Source of the DNA: Apophysomyces variabilis
Lineage: Eukaryota; Mucoromycota; Mucoromycetes; Mucorales; Mucoraceae
DNA: 64,000 nt
Reading direction: 5' to 3'
NCBI GenBank assembly: GCA_002749535.1
Contig: MZZL01000390.1
Location: 255,518 to 319,517 of the forward strand
Shown piece by piece: positions 34,835-46,020 of this stretch. The translations under genes were made by a program, and so were the position numbers. The first letter of the stretch is position 1; each line of letters starts with the position of its first letter. The notes below the pieces were generated by a model. That model did not search any database. It saw nothing but the letters and a program-made list of their open reading frames with translations, and had not been told where the DNA came from.

Positions 34835-36657
34835 TTAATTGTCGTAAATGTTCTGTACTTTTGGCTTGGACTTCATCTTTACTTCCTGTTTATCTTCTCC
34901 ATTGCTTCTACCGAGCTTGCTTGCGTCATTATCCTTTTCCTCTTCTCCTTCTTCACCGTTATCGTTATCTTCTTCTTCTTCTTCTTCTTTTGCTTCTTCT
35001 GCAGCTTCTTCTGCAGCCTCCTTTGCGTTATCTCTATCAGTTAAAATCTTGGCTGCTTGAGGATTATAGATTCTGTTGACCATAAATATTTCGTTTGTTT
35101 CATCGCTACTGACAAGCAGGCGGCCAAAAGAATCAATTGCTAATCCTGTAGGGCTAATACATGGAGCTTCTGTGCATGGTTCAGCTCCTTCAAGTATAAC
35201 TTCCACCTGCTTATCCCACCGTGGTTTATGGCCCAGATCGTCGAAAGGGAGATGAACAACACTGTGTCCACTTGGCTGACCAATCGCTCCATGATAGGCA
35301 ACGATAGGTGTATCTGTCCAGTTGCATGGCATACCGACAGATGTACCCCTTGTGTCTGTATCACCAACAGAACAAAATGTTCCCATATAGAAAAACAGTG
35401 CTGATGCATAAGACTGCGGTGCTAAGGGGACAGCAGGTGCCTGATTATAGTTTTCCTGTTGACAGTAATGGTCCAAATCTAACGACTCGTTCATATAGAT
35501 CGGATGTCCCTATGGTCGCCGTGATTAACACGTCAGTATCCTTTACAGAATAAGTAATATTCATACCCATTGAGCACCTTTTCCTCTAGCGCGAGGAGTA
35601 AAAGGTTTTAGATCAAATTCTGTGAAACAGTAAGGAAAACCGTAATTCTTGGAAGGAAATTCGTAAAGGTTAATCTCCTCAGCAAGACCACGTTGGGCAA
35701 TGTCTATGTAAATATAATCAATGTTACCGATAGCCAGCTTCTATATAACTTACCTCCGTTTATATCTGCACGCTGAACTGTATCAAACGGGGCATCAATT
35801 CCCCATAGTCGGGCTTGAGCATCAAATGCCAGTGTACCATGCGAATTTGTACCATACGCATGAACCTATAAGATAATTGTACGATATAAATATACTGAAG
35901 ATTTTACTTTGCTATCTTCCTCTTTCTTCTTCACCTCTCCGTCCTGGTCAAAGTTATAACCACCATCGGGAACCACGCGGAAATTAAATTTCTTGATAAC
36001 CGCTTGTTTAGCATCTACGCGATCATCGAGTTGTTGGACACTGCGGGGAATATATGCGTGACCGAACGGATCGATAGCAATATCAGGCCGGGCATCGGGA
36101 TTAGTTGGATTAATGTTTGTGAGAACCTTGACACCATTTTCCAATGGGGAATGCTGGCCATCAACATACGGAAACTTCCAGACCGAATTTGCAGTGGCTA
36201 CATAGACGTGGTTATTGTATAATGCAATTCCATGGCTGACAGGTTGGTCTAATTCTGTCAAAATGGACTTCACATCGACATTGCCGCATTTATCCGTCCG
36301 GATGGAGTAGACACCCTCACCGCCTGAGACAACCAAGATATGATCGACATGGTCCACTACCATTTTGCGGGGATTTTTCACGTGGGCTAGAACAATGGCA
36401 TTGAATCCATCCATCACTTTGATAGGTTTGGACGGCTGAATCATTTGATCGGGTTTACACAGTGGCTGATCTTCTGGTCGTGATATGACCATGGGATGTT
36501 CTGCCGACGCATCCGGTACAAGAGCATTGGTAGAACCCATACGGATCCCACCGGTGGCACTGTCCGGATTGGCATTCATCAACTCGTTTGCAGAACCAGA
36601 GCGTCCATGAGATGGTATAATGAAAGCTGTAAGCAGCAGTATTCGCTTTAGATACAT
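34835..36657 (-). CDS. Secreted L-sorbosone dehydrogenase/PQQ-type beta-propeller protein
   Basis: Four exons (36657-35908, 35865-35754, 35703-35567, 35509-34835) give about 557 residues. MYLKRILLLTAFIIPSHG is a signal peptide; the upstream in-frame ATG at 36684 would add nine residues. The body matches the glucose/sorbosone dehydrogenase-type six-bladed propeller: GFNAIVLAHVKNPRKMVVD, HGIALYNNHVYVAT,ANSVWKFPY, DIAIDPFGHAY, RADINGGD, FPYCFTEF, KGAQWGHPIYM and SPTGLAIDSFGRLLVSSD. Paired cysteines suggest an extracellular or luminal place. The tail is a run of Glu/Asp/Lys (about 34850-35040), probably disordered. In bacteria such enzymes use PQQ; fungi are not known to make PQQ, so the cofactor and substrate here are open. 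It converges with the fasciclin gene over 187 bp. Confidence 0.82.
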
Positions 36658-37836
36658 TGGTGAAAGATCAAAATCCGTTCTCATAAAAAGAAAGAGAATA
36701 TAAGATGAACTACGTTCATGACAGATATATAACTATTTTTTTACCCGAAGTAAAAAACAAAAGTTCCTGGTTACTTTTCAAATCGTCGATCATAGTGATA
36801 CCTTTCAAGGTGCATTGGCGATTACAACCCACATAATACTGCTACCATTGATGCTTCCCTATCCATTCCATCTATTTTATTGTTAAACAACAGCTCTATA
36901 TATTAACTTTGCAAAACATTGTAGAAGATATATAGAAGCAACAGCTAAAGAGGCCAATTTCTTAAAGACTGACTTTCTCACGCAAAATTGATTCAACTTA
37001 TCAGGAATCATTTGGAAGATCTTGTTACTGACTCTTAGCTTTGCTATAAAATATCAGTAGCTTTGATTCTTTGTTTTTGGAGAGGTTTGCTTAACTGGAA
37101 AGAAAGGAAGATCTCTTATGTGAGGTATCACAATCTGACTTGGCAGGATGCGATAACTGAGGTTTGTACTCGAAGTTTTTCTGCTGTAGTTTACTGACTA
37201 CTTCTAGATAACGTGCTATGTGTATACTGTGGGATGTCATGTTCACCTTTCTTACCGCTTTTCTTGTATTAATGGATTCATTCTGTTGTCCCTTCTTTTG
37301 TAAAGTCTTTGCTTACTCTCTGAACGAAAGCATTTGTTTATAAAGAGACACCTTTAAGGGATTCCACTCGTTGGCCGAATGTTGCTGCAACTCCATTATC
37401 CATTGAAGCCCCGATGTGGCAGATCTTCGACCAAGCGTTGAGCCGAGAATGAAATACCCTTTCTCTGTCAACATGGATGGATTGACACTGGTTACCCGCG
37501 ATATCACTGCTGGCAAATCAGTTCTGTTGTTTCCAGTTGTGAATCACTCCTTTTGCCTTTGTTGTATTTCTTCCTTTTTCTTGATTTGCACCTTTTGCCC
37601 TGTTGATTTGCTATGTATCTTCCTAATCTCGGATTCTTACTGTAACTTATCTACTTTATCGATAGGTCGTAACGTAAATGCTGGCTAGCCTCGGGTTTGA
37701 ATCTAGCATAGGTAGTTAGGCTTGCCGGGATAACATAGCCAAATCGGGAGGAGGGATCAGTCACGCAAATAGGAGAGCCAAGCGAACAGCCCGAAGAGTC
37801 ATCGTTCATTTCCTCACACTCACTGAATTAACCACC
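36658..37836. other. Divergent intergenic region
   Basis: 1.18 kb between the sorbosone dehydrogenase-like (minus) and Gtr1 (plus) starts. A T-rich tract lies before Gtr1. A frame at 37416-37688 lacks any recognisable similarity. No gene supported. Confidence 0.5.
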
Positions 37837-39278
<1,442 letters not shown>

Positions 39279-39751
39279 AGCATCTTTTTTTTCGTACATA
39301 ACCCTAGAAGACTAGAGATTGAATATGGTGATTGATATCTTAGTTTCTGTCTTTTGGTTGCCACACCATAGAAAAAGAAAGAAAAAACAGTAAAAAAGAG
39401 ACAACAATAAAACGTTATATTTGCTGCAGGAACAACACAAGTATGACACTTCAGGGGCTATAATTGAACAGTAATCTGCACAGACCATGGACAAGGGGTG
39501 TTTAGGACCCTGTGAGGTCTGTCGTGGCCTCCATATCTCAGCATTTATTAAACACGGCATGGACGTCGTGGACTTCTTGTAAGTTTCGCCGGAAGAGCGT
39601 ATAACTGCAGTTTGTAATATTATGTTCTCAGGAACTTTGGATGTTGTTCTCGCTGCTGAGAACTGCCCTTCCTTATGCGCAAGCGGAATTAAAACTGGTA
39701 TGACGAAAATTTCTCGAGGCAAATCCAAGGTGTGGACTTCTTATACCGTCA
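39279..39751. other. Spacer between Gtr1 and the MCUR1-like gene
   Basis: 473 bp. Apart from A-rich 3' flanking sequence of Gtr1 it contains one candidate two-exon microprotein, listed separately. Confidence 0.5.
39487..39659 (+). CDS. Candidate cysteine-rich microprotein
   Basis: Two candidate exons (39487-39578 and 39632-39659) with a GTAAGTTT donor and TTCTCAG acceptor would encode 39 residues beginning MDKGCLGPCEVC and ending FGCCSRC. Six cysteines in a CxxxCxxC...CC..C pattern suggest metal binding or disulfides. There is no signal peptide. I do not recognise it. It lies between two well supported genes on the same strand and could instead be 5' leader of the next gene. Low confidence, because a frame this short arises by chance. 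Confidence 0.25.
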
Positions 39752-40852
39752 ATGTTTTCCGCTCATGCCTTGTCGCGCTCGTTATTGCAACAAACCAGAT
39801 CTACCCTATTACGGCCTTGCACCCACTGCCACATACGATGCTTATCTTTTGGGGACCAATCACGACCATTTCCAGCACCATTCCCTACAAGACCAGTAGA
39901 CGACGCTATATCTGATCAAACCTCTAAATCATCTACTTCATCGCCTATGCTAGACGATATAATGACTGGCATTGATCCTACTGCTTTAAAAGAATCACAC
40001 GATTTGCCCGCAACTGGAGAGGATCTATTAGGACGACATCATTTTGATACTTACCGGCTACTTCTGGACCTTGAGCATCAAGGTTTCACACGCCCACAAG
40101 CTGAAGTTGTAATGAAGGGGATAAAATTCAAGCTGCGCGAAAGGTAGGCAGATGACCTTCTTTCTTGGCGCTACACACAGCTAGATGCGTCTGATGCTTG
40201 CTTAGTGCAGCTATTCTTGGCCAACGCCTCCTGTTAAGATCTGACCTAGAAAATGTAAGCATTTAGATGGGAAGGAAACACCATCTAAAAATAAATTCTA
40301 TACAGGAGGCGTATCTGTTTAAGGCCGCATTATCAGAGCTGAGAACCGAAATACAGATTATGCGCCGAAATGACACGCAATTGCTTCAGACGGAAGCTTC
40401 GTTGATCACAAGAGAAGTCGAAAATCTAGGACAAAAGCTCCGGGAAGATGTTGCGACAATGAAAAATGAAATCATGTTGGATATGAATAATCGCAAAAAC
40501 GAAACTAGAGAAGAACAGAAAGTGATCGATATGCGAATTCAGGAAATCAACAATAAGCTGACTGTATTATTGGGAGATGTACGAACGGGCCTTGAAGCTA
40601 TACGATGGGAGACGATCTGGAAAGGAATGGGTAAGTGGATATGACTCCATATCAAAACACTGATAAACTACATATACGTATCTAGCTGGCGTTGCTGCAG
40701 CGGGTTTGACCATTGCTACGCTTGGATATCTGCTTACTCGCTATGCGGATCGGCGAGCGGAAGCGTTGGCTATTGAGAAGCAAAAGCAACTGAAGCAGTT
40801 ACAGGAGGACGCTCGTCATGCGGGTACGCTAGACATGGAAGTTGTTTATTAA
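39752..40852 (+). CDS. Mitochondrial coiled-coil protein, MCUR1/CCDC90 (DUF1640) family
   Basis: Four exons (39752-40143, 40206-40254, 40306-40630, 40686-40852) give about 310 residues. The start MFSAHALSRSLLQQTRSTLLR is a mitochondrial presequence. After a variable linker, FDTYRLLLDLEHQGFTRPQAEVVM is the head helix of the family. A long coiled coil follows (ALSELRTEIQIMRR ... REVENLGQKLREDV), then EAIRWETIWKGM and one membrane helix, AGVAAAGLTIATLGYLLTRY, with a short charged tail. This is the DUF1640 layout: an inner-membrane anchor with a coiled coil in the matrix. Animal MCUR1/CCDC90A binds the calcium uniporter or respiratory-complex assembly factors and yeast Fmp32-type proteins affect cytochrome oxidase assembly. 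Which role applies here is unknown. Confidence 0.88.
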
Positions 40853-41185
40853 ATATTGTTAATATACCAAATGACCACCGAAAACGAAGTAAGGAGAACC
40901 TTGATTTCTATAGACGAAGGTGTAATAGTAAATAAAATTGAAATAAAAGGATGGGTAAAAGTAACAGATAGTGGGAAAACGTGGGAGAACACATGGTTTG
41001 GTTAAGTCCCCCACTATTGATTACTGGTTACGGTGTTTCCCCTGACAACAACAATACCATGTCAGCTTAGTTCACTTCTCGCATAAACTGTTAGAAAAAT
41101 ACCATAAGGAGTTTATATCTCTTTCTTCTTTTTGCCCTTTTGCCCAAAACATCTTCTTTTCTTTTTCCTTTTCCTTGATTGTCGG
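40853..41185. other. Spacer between two plus-strand genes
   Basis: 333 bp, A-rich then CT-rich just before the ATG at 41186. No gene seen. Confidence 0.5.
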
Positions 41186-42864
41186 ATGGGGGAAGGACTT
41201 TCACATCGCCACTCTTTCCCACCGGTTGTGCAAACACTTCCTACTTCTGCGAGCTCTACGCCACCTGCTGTGGATCCGGTCATCATACACACCACATCCT
41301 CCTCATTTTCGGAAATAGAGCAAGTGGGACCTTCCTGCTCCTATCGCACGATTCACTCAACTGATCCGTGTGGCGCGGTCCCATCAGAACTCCTGCTAAT
41401 CCCCTCACGGATAGAACCCTTCATCAGCCCTTTGACTGAGACAAACTTAAAGTATCATACAGGCACAGTAAGTATCAAGACTTGGGTTGAGGCTGGTGTG
41501 GGAATGCGTTTATGCAAAAGATCGCTTGAAGGGGGCAATACACCAATGACGCACATGCCCTACCTTACTGGCCATCACATGCTCACACCCCCAAACACGT
41601 ACACATACATACAAACATTCGGAAGAAAATGGACCCTCATTGAATTGACTTTTCTCTACACTAGTTACCATCCGACAGGGAAGCAAGATCCCATTACATT
41701 CGGTCTTATGTAGAATCTCAACGACATGTACTGCGGTTGGAAGTCGAACTGCAATCCCGTCGACGAGCCGAAATACAATCTTACGTTCCGTTAGATACCC
41801 GACGTATAGATGAAGAAGTTATCCAAGACGATAATCCTACATTGCCTGTCTTTCCAACGCCATCGCCCACGCTGGATCAATCAGAAGTCGCTGCAACTCC
41901 ACTGGATCCAAACCAAATTAGTCTTCGGGAGCAGCAGGAAGTCCCGTCACCGGCAGAATCACCAACGGCTAGTCCTCCGGTATTGGATTCGCTAGCGCCT
42001 AAACATAATAAGAGCAAGCGGAAATGGTTACTCGGTATTCTGACCCGCTGGATGCGGAACGCACATAGCAAACAAGCTAACCGCCACGAAGAGGAGGACG
42101 CGCAATCAATGACAGCGACAGCTGCACCAGATCCAGAACAGCAGGCTGAGCAGACTTCGCCTGAGCCGAGGAATACGGCACCGGAGTATAACATCACCGA
42201 TACGCAGAGAGTCGTTCGACACACGTCATGGTCGGCGGGAACGACGTTTGAGCGATATAAGCGCGAAAAATCAGCATTGATTCAGCAAGGACTTTTAGGT
42301 CTCAGTAATGTCAACATTGCTCGCGCCCTCGGAAGCGAACATAGCAATTTAACAAGCATGTTGTTTCTGCAGCCACTACCACCTGACGCGTCTGTTGTAC
42401 CTGATGATCGATCATCCTTACCTACCATTCCTAAACGCGATTCTGGAATCGCCTTTGTGGCGGGCGCGACGTCCACCACTAAATCTACCCGTCGAACAAT
42501 CAGCAACGACAATTCCAGTATTTCTTCTCTACATCGCCGTGGATCGTCAGTATCTTCTTTACGGCACCAACGCGGAAGTTTGAGATTCTCACCTCGACTG
42601 AGCGTTCTTAAGGAGGACGAAGATGACTTCATCGCATTTAGATACCCAAAAATGGTCCGCATGCAAACTTTGCGTGATGCAGCTATTCGGGCGTTGTCTT
42701 CCCCCGATAATTCATATGGCGAAAATGAAGAGAGTTTTAAATCTCATTCTAAACGATATTCTGATCCGGGCCTTGGTCTTCCTGTACCTCCTTTTCCGAT
42801 TGGGAAACCGTTGCCGACAATTAAGGATTGGTTACCCAGTGAAACCGATGCATCACTACAATGA
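41186..42864 (+). CDS. Unknown serine/proline-rich protein
   Basis: Two exons (41186-41467, 41665-42864) give about 493 residues; the GTAAGT donor and CACTAG acceptor join in phase 0. The second exon starts LPSDREARSHYIRSYVESQR and continues with a short Arg/Glu-rich helix (HVLRLEVELQSRRRAEIQS), the only part that looks folded besides a basic WLLGILTRWMRNAHSK segment and a FERYKREKSALIQQGLLGL helix. The rest is rich in Ser, Thr and Pro with RRGSS and RRTIS sites typical of basophilic kinases. No transmembrane helix or catalytic motif. It may be a phosphoregulated adaptor. I do not recognise the family. Confidence 0.72.
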
Positions 42865-44499
42865 GACTTGTACATTACATTGCAAAATCACTTTTTTACT
42901 TTAGAGTGCTTCAAACTTCACGTGAATCTACTGTCACTTTTTGATTTAATTTGCTTGAGTGCAATACAATTGGGTGATACCTCTCTTCGCTTACTCTTAT
43001 TATTATTCAATCATAATATACACTGCTTATTGAAAAAAAATGCTGAATTCACTTAAAGCGGTCAAGAAATTCCGGATCAACTGAATCTTAGATTCCATGC
43101 TAAGATCTGCATTTCTAAGGAAACAGTATTGTACTTTGCATAAATCGGTCCTCGACTGAGGCAAAGACGTTGTATCACGTAGCATGATTGTCCAAAGAAT
43201 AGTTTTGGTTCAAAAAGAAATAAGGATAAACACCTCACCTTGTAATAAACAGCACGTATTGTCCCACTGTTGGCAATCCGAAAGATGTGATTATATGGTA
43301 GTCGAACACCACTTTAGCATGAGCATTCTTTTCCTTTTGATTTTCTTCTCTATCAGTCTCAGTTAAGTTTATAGGTAGAAAGGAATTTCCTCATGCAAAA
43401 TGAGAGACACTTTTAGTCTCTCTTCTCTCTTGGTATAGATTCGATCTACAGATCATCCGCAATGATATCAGAGTCCTACTATACACGTCAAAGTTATGTT
43501 AATTGTAAAGAACCCCTCAACGTTGGCTTGGCAGAAGCTGCAGGGTAAAGTTATGCGGATGCACGAGTAGGATTTGCCAATGCTAAATAGCACTTACCGT
43601 GTGACACAGCAGGGCTCTGAAAGAACGACGCCAAAGAAATCGGTATCGCTGCGATATTGTAATAGGCTATGATTTCCGTGATATTGTTACGTTATGTTAA
43701 CAAAGAAAGTTGGAAGAGTCTATATGAAGATAAGGTACTTACTTTGCTATTCAGTGCGTCAAAGCACATTAGACTATGGATAATAAGTGGCTGTAACATA
43801 TCTTAGCGAGGAGCAAAGCAACAAAACATGCATTGCTTGCAACAGTTGCTACGTAACAAATTTAAAACAAGACCTTAGAAGAGAGCAAATCATCATGCTT
43901 TGGTCTCTGTGAGGATTTTGCAATGTATCCTCAAGCAAATTTTAGTTTGGCTACGCGGATCTAGGTTTTCGGGTGGGGGGAACGGAGACAGTGGCAAAGT
44001 GCTTTGAGAGGTCAGCCTGCAGTGTCTGCATACCTGATGGGCTTGCCTGTCTTGCGTGCTTTGAGGTATATGAAGGAGATATTAAGGTCACAGCTGTCAC
44101 TGACGGTAATCTGGAATTCTCCCAAAGAATTCAAGTTGGACGAATCATAGTACTGTGTACACATGGAACGGCTTACTTTCAGAGTAAGAGCGAATACAAA
44201 AATTCAGATTTTCTGTTACGTGGTGCAGGCTTTACTTTTCTGGCAAGGTGTTCAATCTGTTACTTTCGAAATTAAAACAGCGTGCGTCCAGAAAGATGAA
44301 TTGTTCGCTTATTGGTCAGATTAAACCGCTTTGGAGAATAACATAATCCTGCACTGAGAAAAAGCGACAGTTTGGATTTCCCTTTTTAAGCAGTAACCTC
44401 AGAAGAGAAACCGATCGCCCCATGTTTTAGACCTCCGCTTTTCCGTATCTCAGTTCCCAAATCTTTTTATTTTCCTTGTTTCTGTAACTTGCCATCTGC
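42865..44499. other. Intergenic region
   Basis: 1.6 kb without a supported gene. A frame at 43973-44275 starts on a non-ATG codon and shows no similarity I know. The last 150 bp should include the transporter promoter. Confidence 0.5.
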
Positions 44500-45715
44500 A
44501 TGTCCGTTTATCAATCGCGACGAACGTTTGGCAAACGGGATTTGCTCCCCACAGTGTATAATAATGACAAGCTAAAAGGTGAGAATAACTACATGCTACA
44601 CTTCTCTTTTCGCTAGAGACGAACAGCGAAAAGAGAAAAAGAAATTTCTGTGTGCAGGGTAGATAAAGGCTCGCACGAGATGAATGACGGAAAGTTAATG
44701 GCATACATTAGAACCGTTAATATTTGGACTCACACGGAAGCAATTATCGTTATTCGTGCTCGTTGTACAAAATAGCACCCTTGTGTTAATGATGCGCTAT
44801 TCTCGGATCGTGCAAAAGCCGGGACAACCCATGTACATAGCTTCGACAGCGGTGTTTCTAGCCGAGGTGTTAAAGATTGTAGCATGTCTTATTGTGATGT
44901 GGCAGCAACAGGGAAATTGGGATGCTTTTGCAAGGCTGGTGAAATTGGAGATCTTGGGCAAACCACGCGAGACACTCAAGATGTTGATCCCATCTGGCCT
45001 CTACGCGCTCCAGAACAACTTACTCTACGTAGCGCTGAGCAACCTAGAAGCAGCAACATTCCAAGTGACCTACCAGATGAAGATCCTCTCCACAGCGATG
45101 TTTTCAGTTGTACTTTTGGGACGGACGTTGAACCGGGACAAGTGGATTGCCCTCGTGCTCTTGATGATTGGTGTGACTCTCGTTCAGTCCCAAACCATGT
45201 CCGGATCAGCGAAGATATCGGACCCATCTTTGCCGTTGGCCGTCCAAAGTCCACTGATTGGCCTTGTTGCCGTCATTACAAGCTGCATATCATCGGGTTT
45301 TGCTGGGTGCTATTTTGAAAAGGTGCTCAAAACGTCCGACACGTCGATGTGGGTTCGCAATATACAGCTGGGTATATCGGGCGCGTTCTTTTCGTTGGTC
45401 GGAATGCTAGTTTACGATATACAGTCTTTGTGGGAGGGTGGGATGTTGCAGGGGTACGACTGGCTAACTTGGGTTGTCGTTGCTAACCAAGCACTGGGTG
45501 GTCTACTGGTAGCGATCGTCGTCAAATATGCCGACAATATCCTCAAAGGATTTGCCACTAGCCTTTCCATTATCGTCTCCGGTATCATCAGTTTCTACCT
45601 CTTCTATTTTAAGCCGACTACACCTTTCGTCATTGGAGCCACGATCGTCATGATATCGTCTTATCTCTATGGCATCGAGTTTACAAAGCGGTGGCTACCC
45701 TTCAAATCTTACTGA
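44500..45715 (+). CDS. UDP-galactose/nucleotide-sugar transporter (SLC35A family)
   Basis: Two exons (44500-44578, 44712-45715) give about 360 residues. The long exon alone has no ATG before TM1; an upstream exon starting MSVYQSRRTFGKRDLLP, with a GTGAGA donor, joins it in phase and supplies the N terminus. Ten hydrophobic segments follow. Signatures of the SLC35A/UGT family are LSLFVLVVQNSTLVLMMRYSR at TM1, TAVFLAEVLKI, GLYALQNNLLYVALSNLEA, TFQVTYQMKILSTAMFS, and GGLLVAIVVKYADNILKGFA near TM8. It exchanges UDP-galactose (or a related UDP-sugar) for UMP across the Golgi membrane to supply glycosylation. The substrate within the family is inferred. Intact, with no C-terminal KKxx motif. Confidence 0.92.
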
Positions 45716-46020
45716 TAGTAACTTCGCTTCATATCGCTTTCTTCTACACGCATTATACTACTTTTTCTTTACATTATAGCAGGCATTATTTCACATTGGG
45801 TGTATAGGAGCATTTATTCTACTTTTGTTATACTTTTTTCCACTGTAAATCTATCTCATCCCATTTTCGGTCCAGCAATTGAAACTTATTTTTTCAAAGC
45901 CAGCCTTTCCGAGCCCCATCCCCAAACGAGGGAAAAACAAAAAGTGCGATAGCGGTGCATCCATCCATTTCTACCATCCTTTCCCATCCATTTCACCTTT
46001 TGCAGTAAAGAAAAGTCAAT
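45716..46020. promoter_or_regulatory. EF2 promoter region
   Basis: 305 bp between the transporter stop and the EF2 start. CT-rich patches near 45720-45860 and a pyrimidine-rich stretch before the ATG are the expected features of a strong fungal promoter. No gene. Confidence 0.45.

Noticed and set aside
34790..35079. Plus-strand hydrophobic frames rich in Phe, Leu and Ser
   Set aside because: Complement of the Glu/Asp-rich tail of the sorbosone dehydrogenase-like gene; only looks like membrane protein.
35530..35542. GTATCCTTTA on the plus strand resembling a U12 donor
   Set aside because: The gene here is on the minus strand and its intron has normal GT-AG ends; coincidence.
37685..37760. 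tRNA-like stretch with a GGGTTTGAATC segment
   Set aside because: It resembles a B box, but I cannot fold an acceptor or anticodon stem around it.
43973..44275. 100-codon cysteine-containing frame
   Set aside because: Starts on a non-ATG codon in a G-run and has no similarity or splice context.
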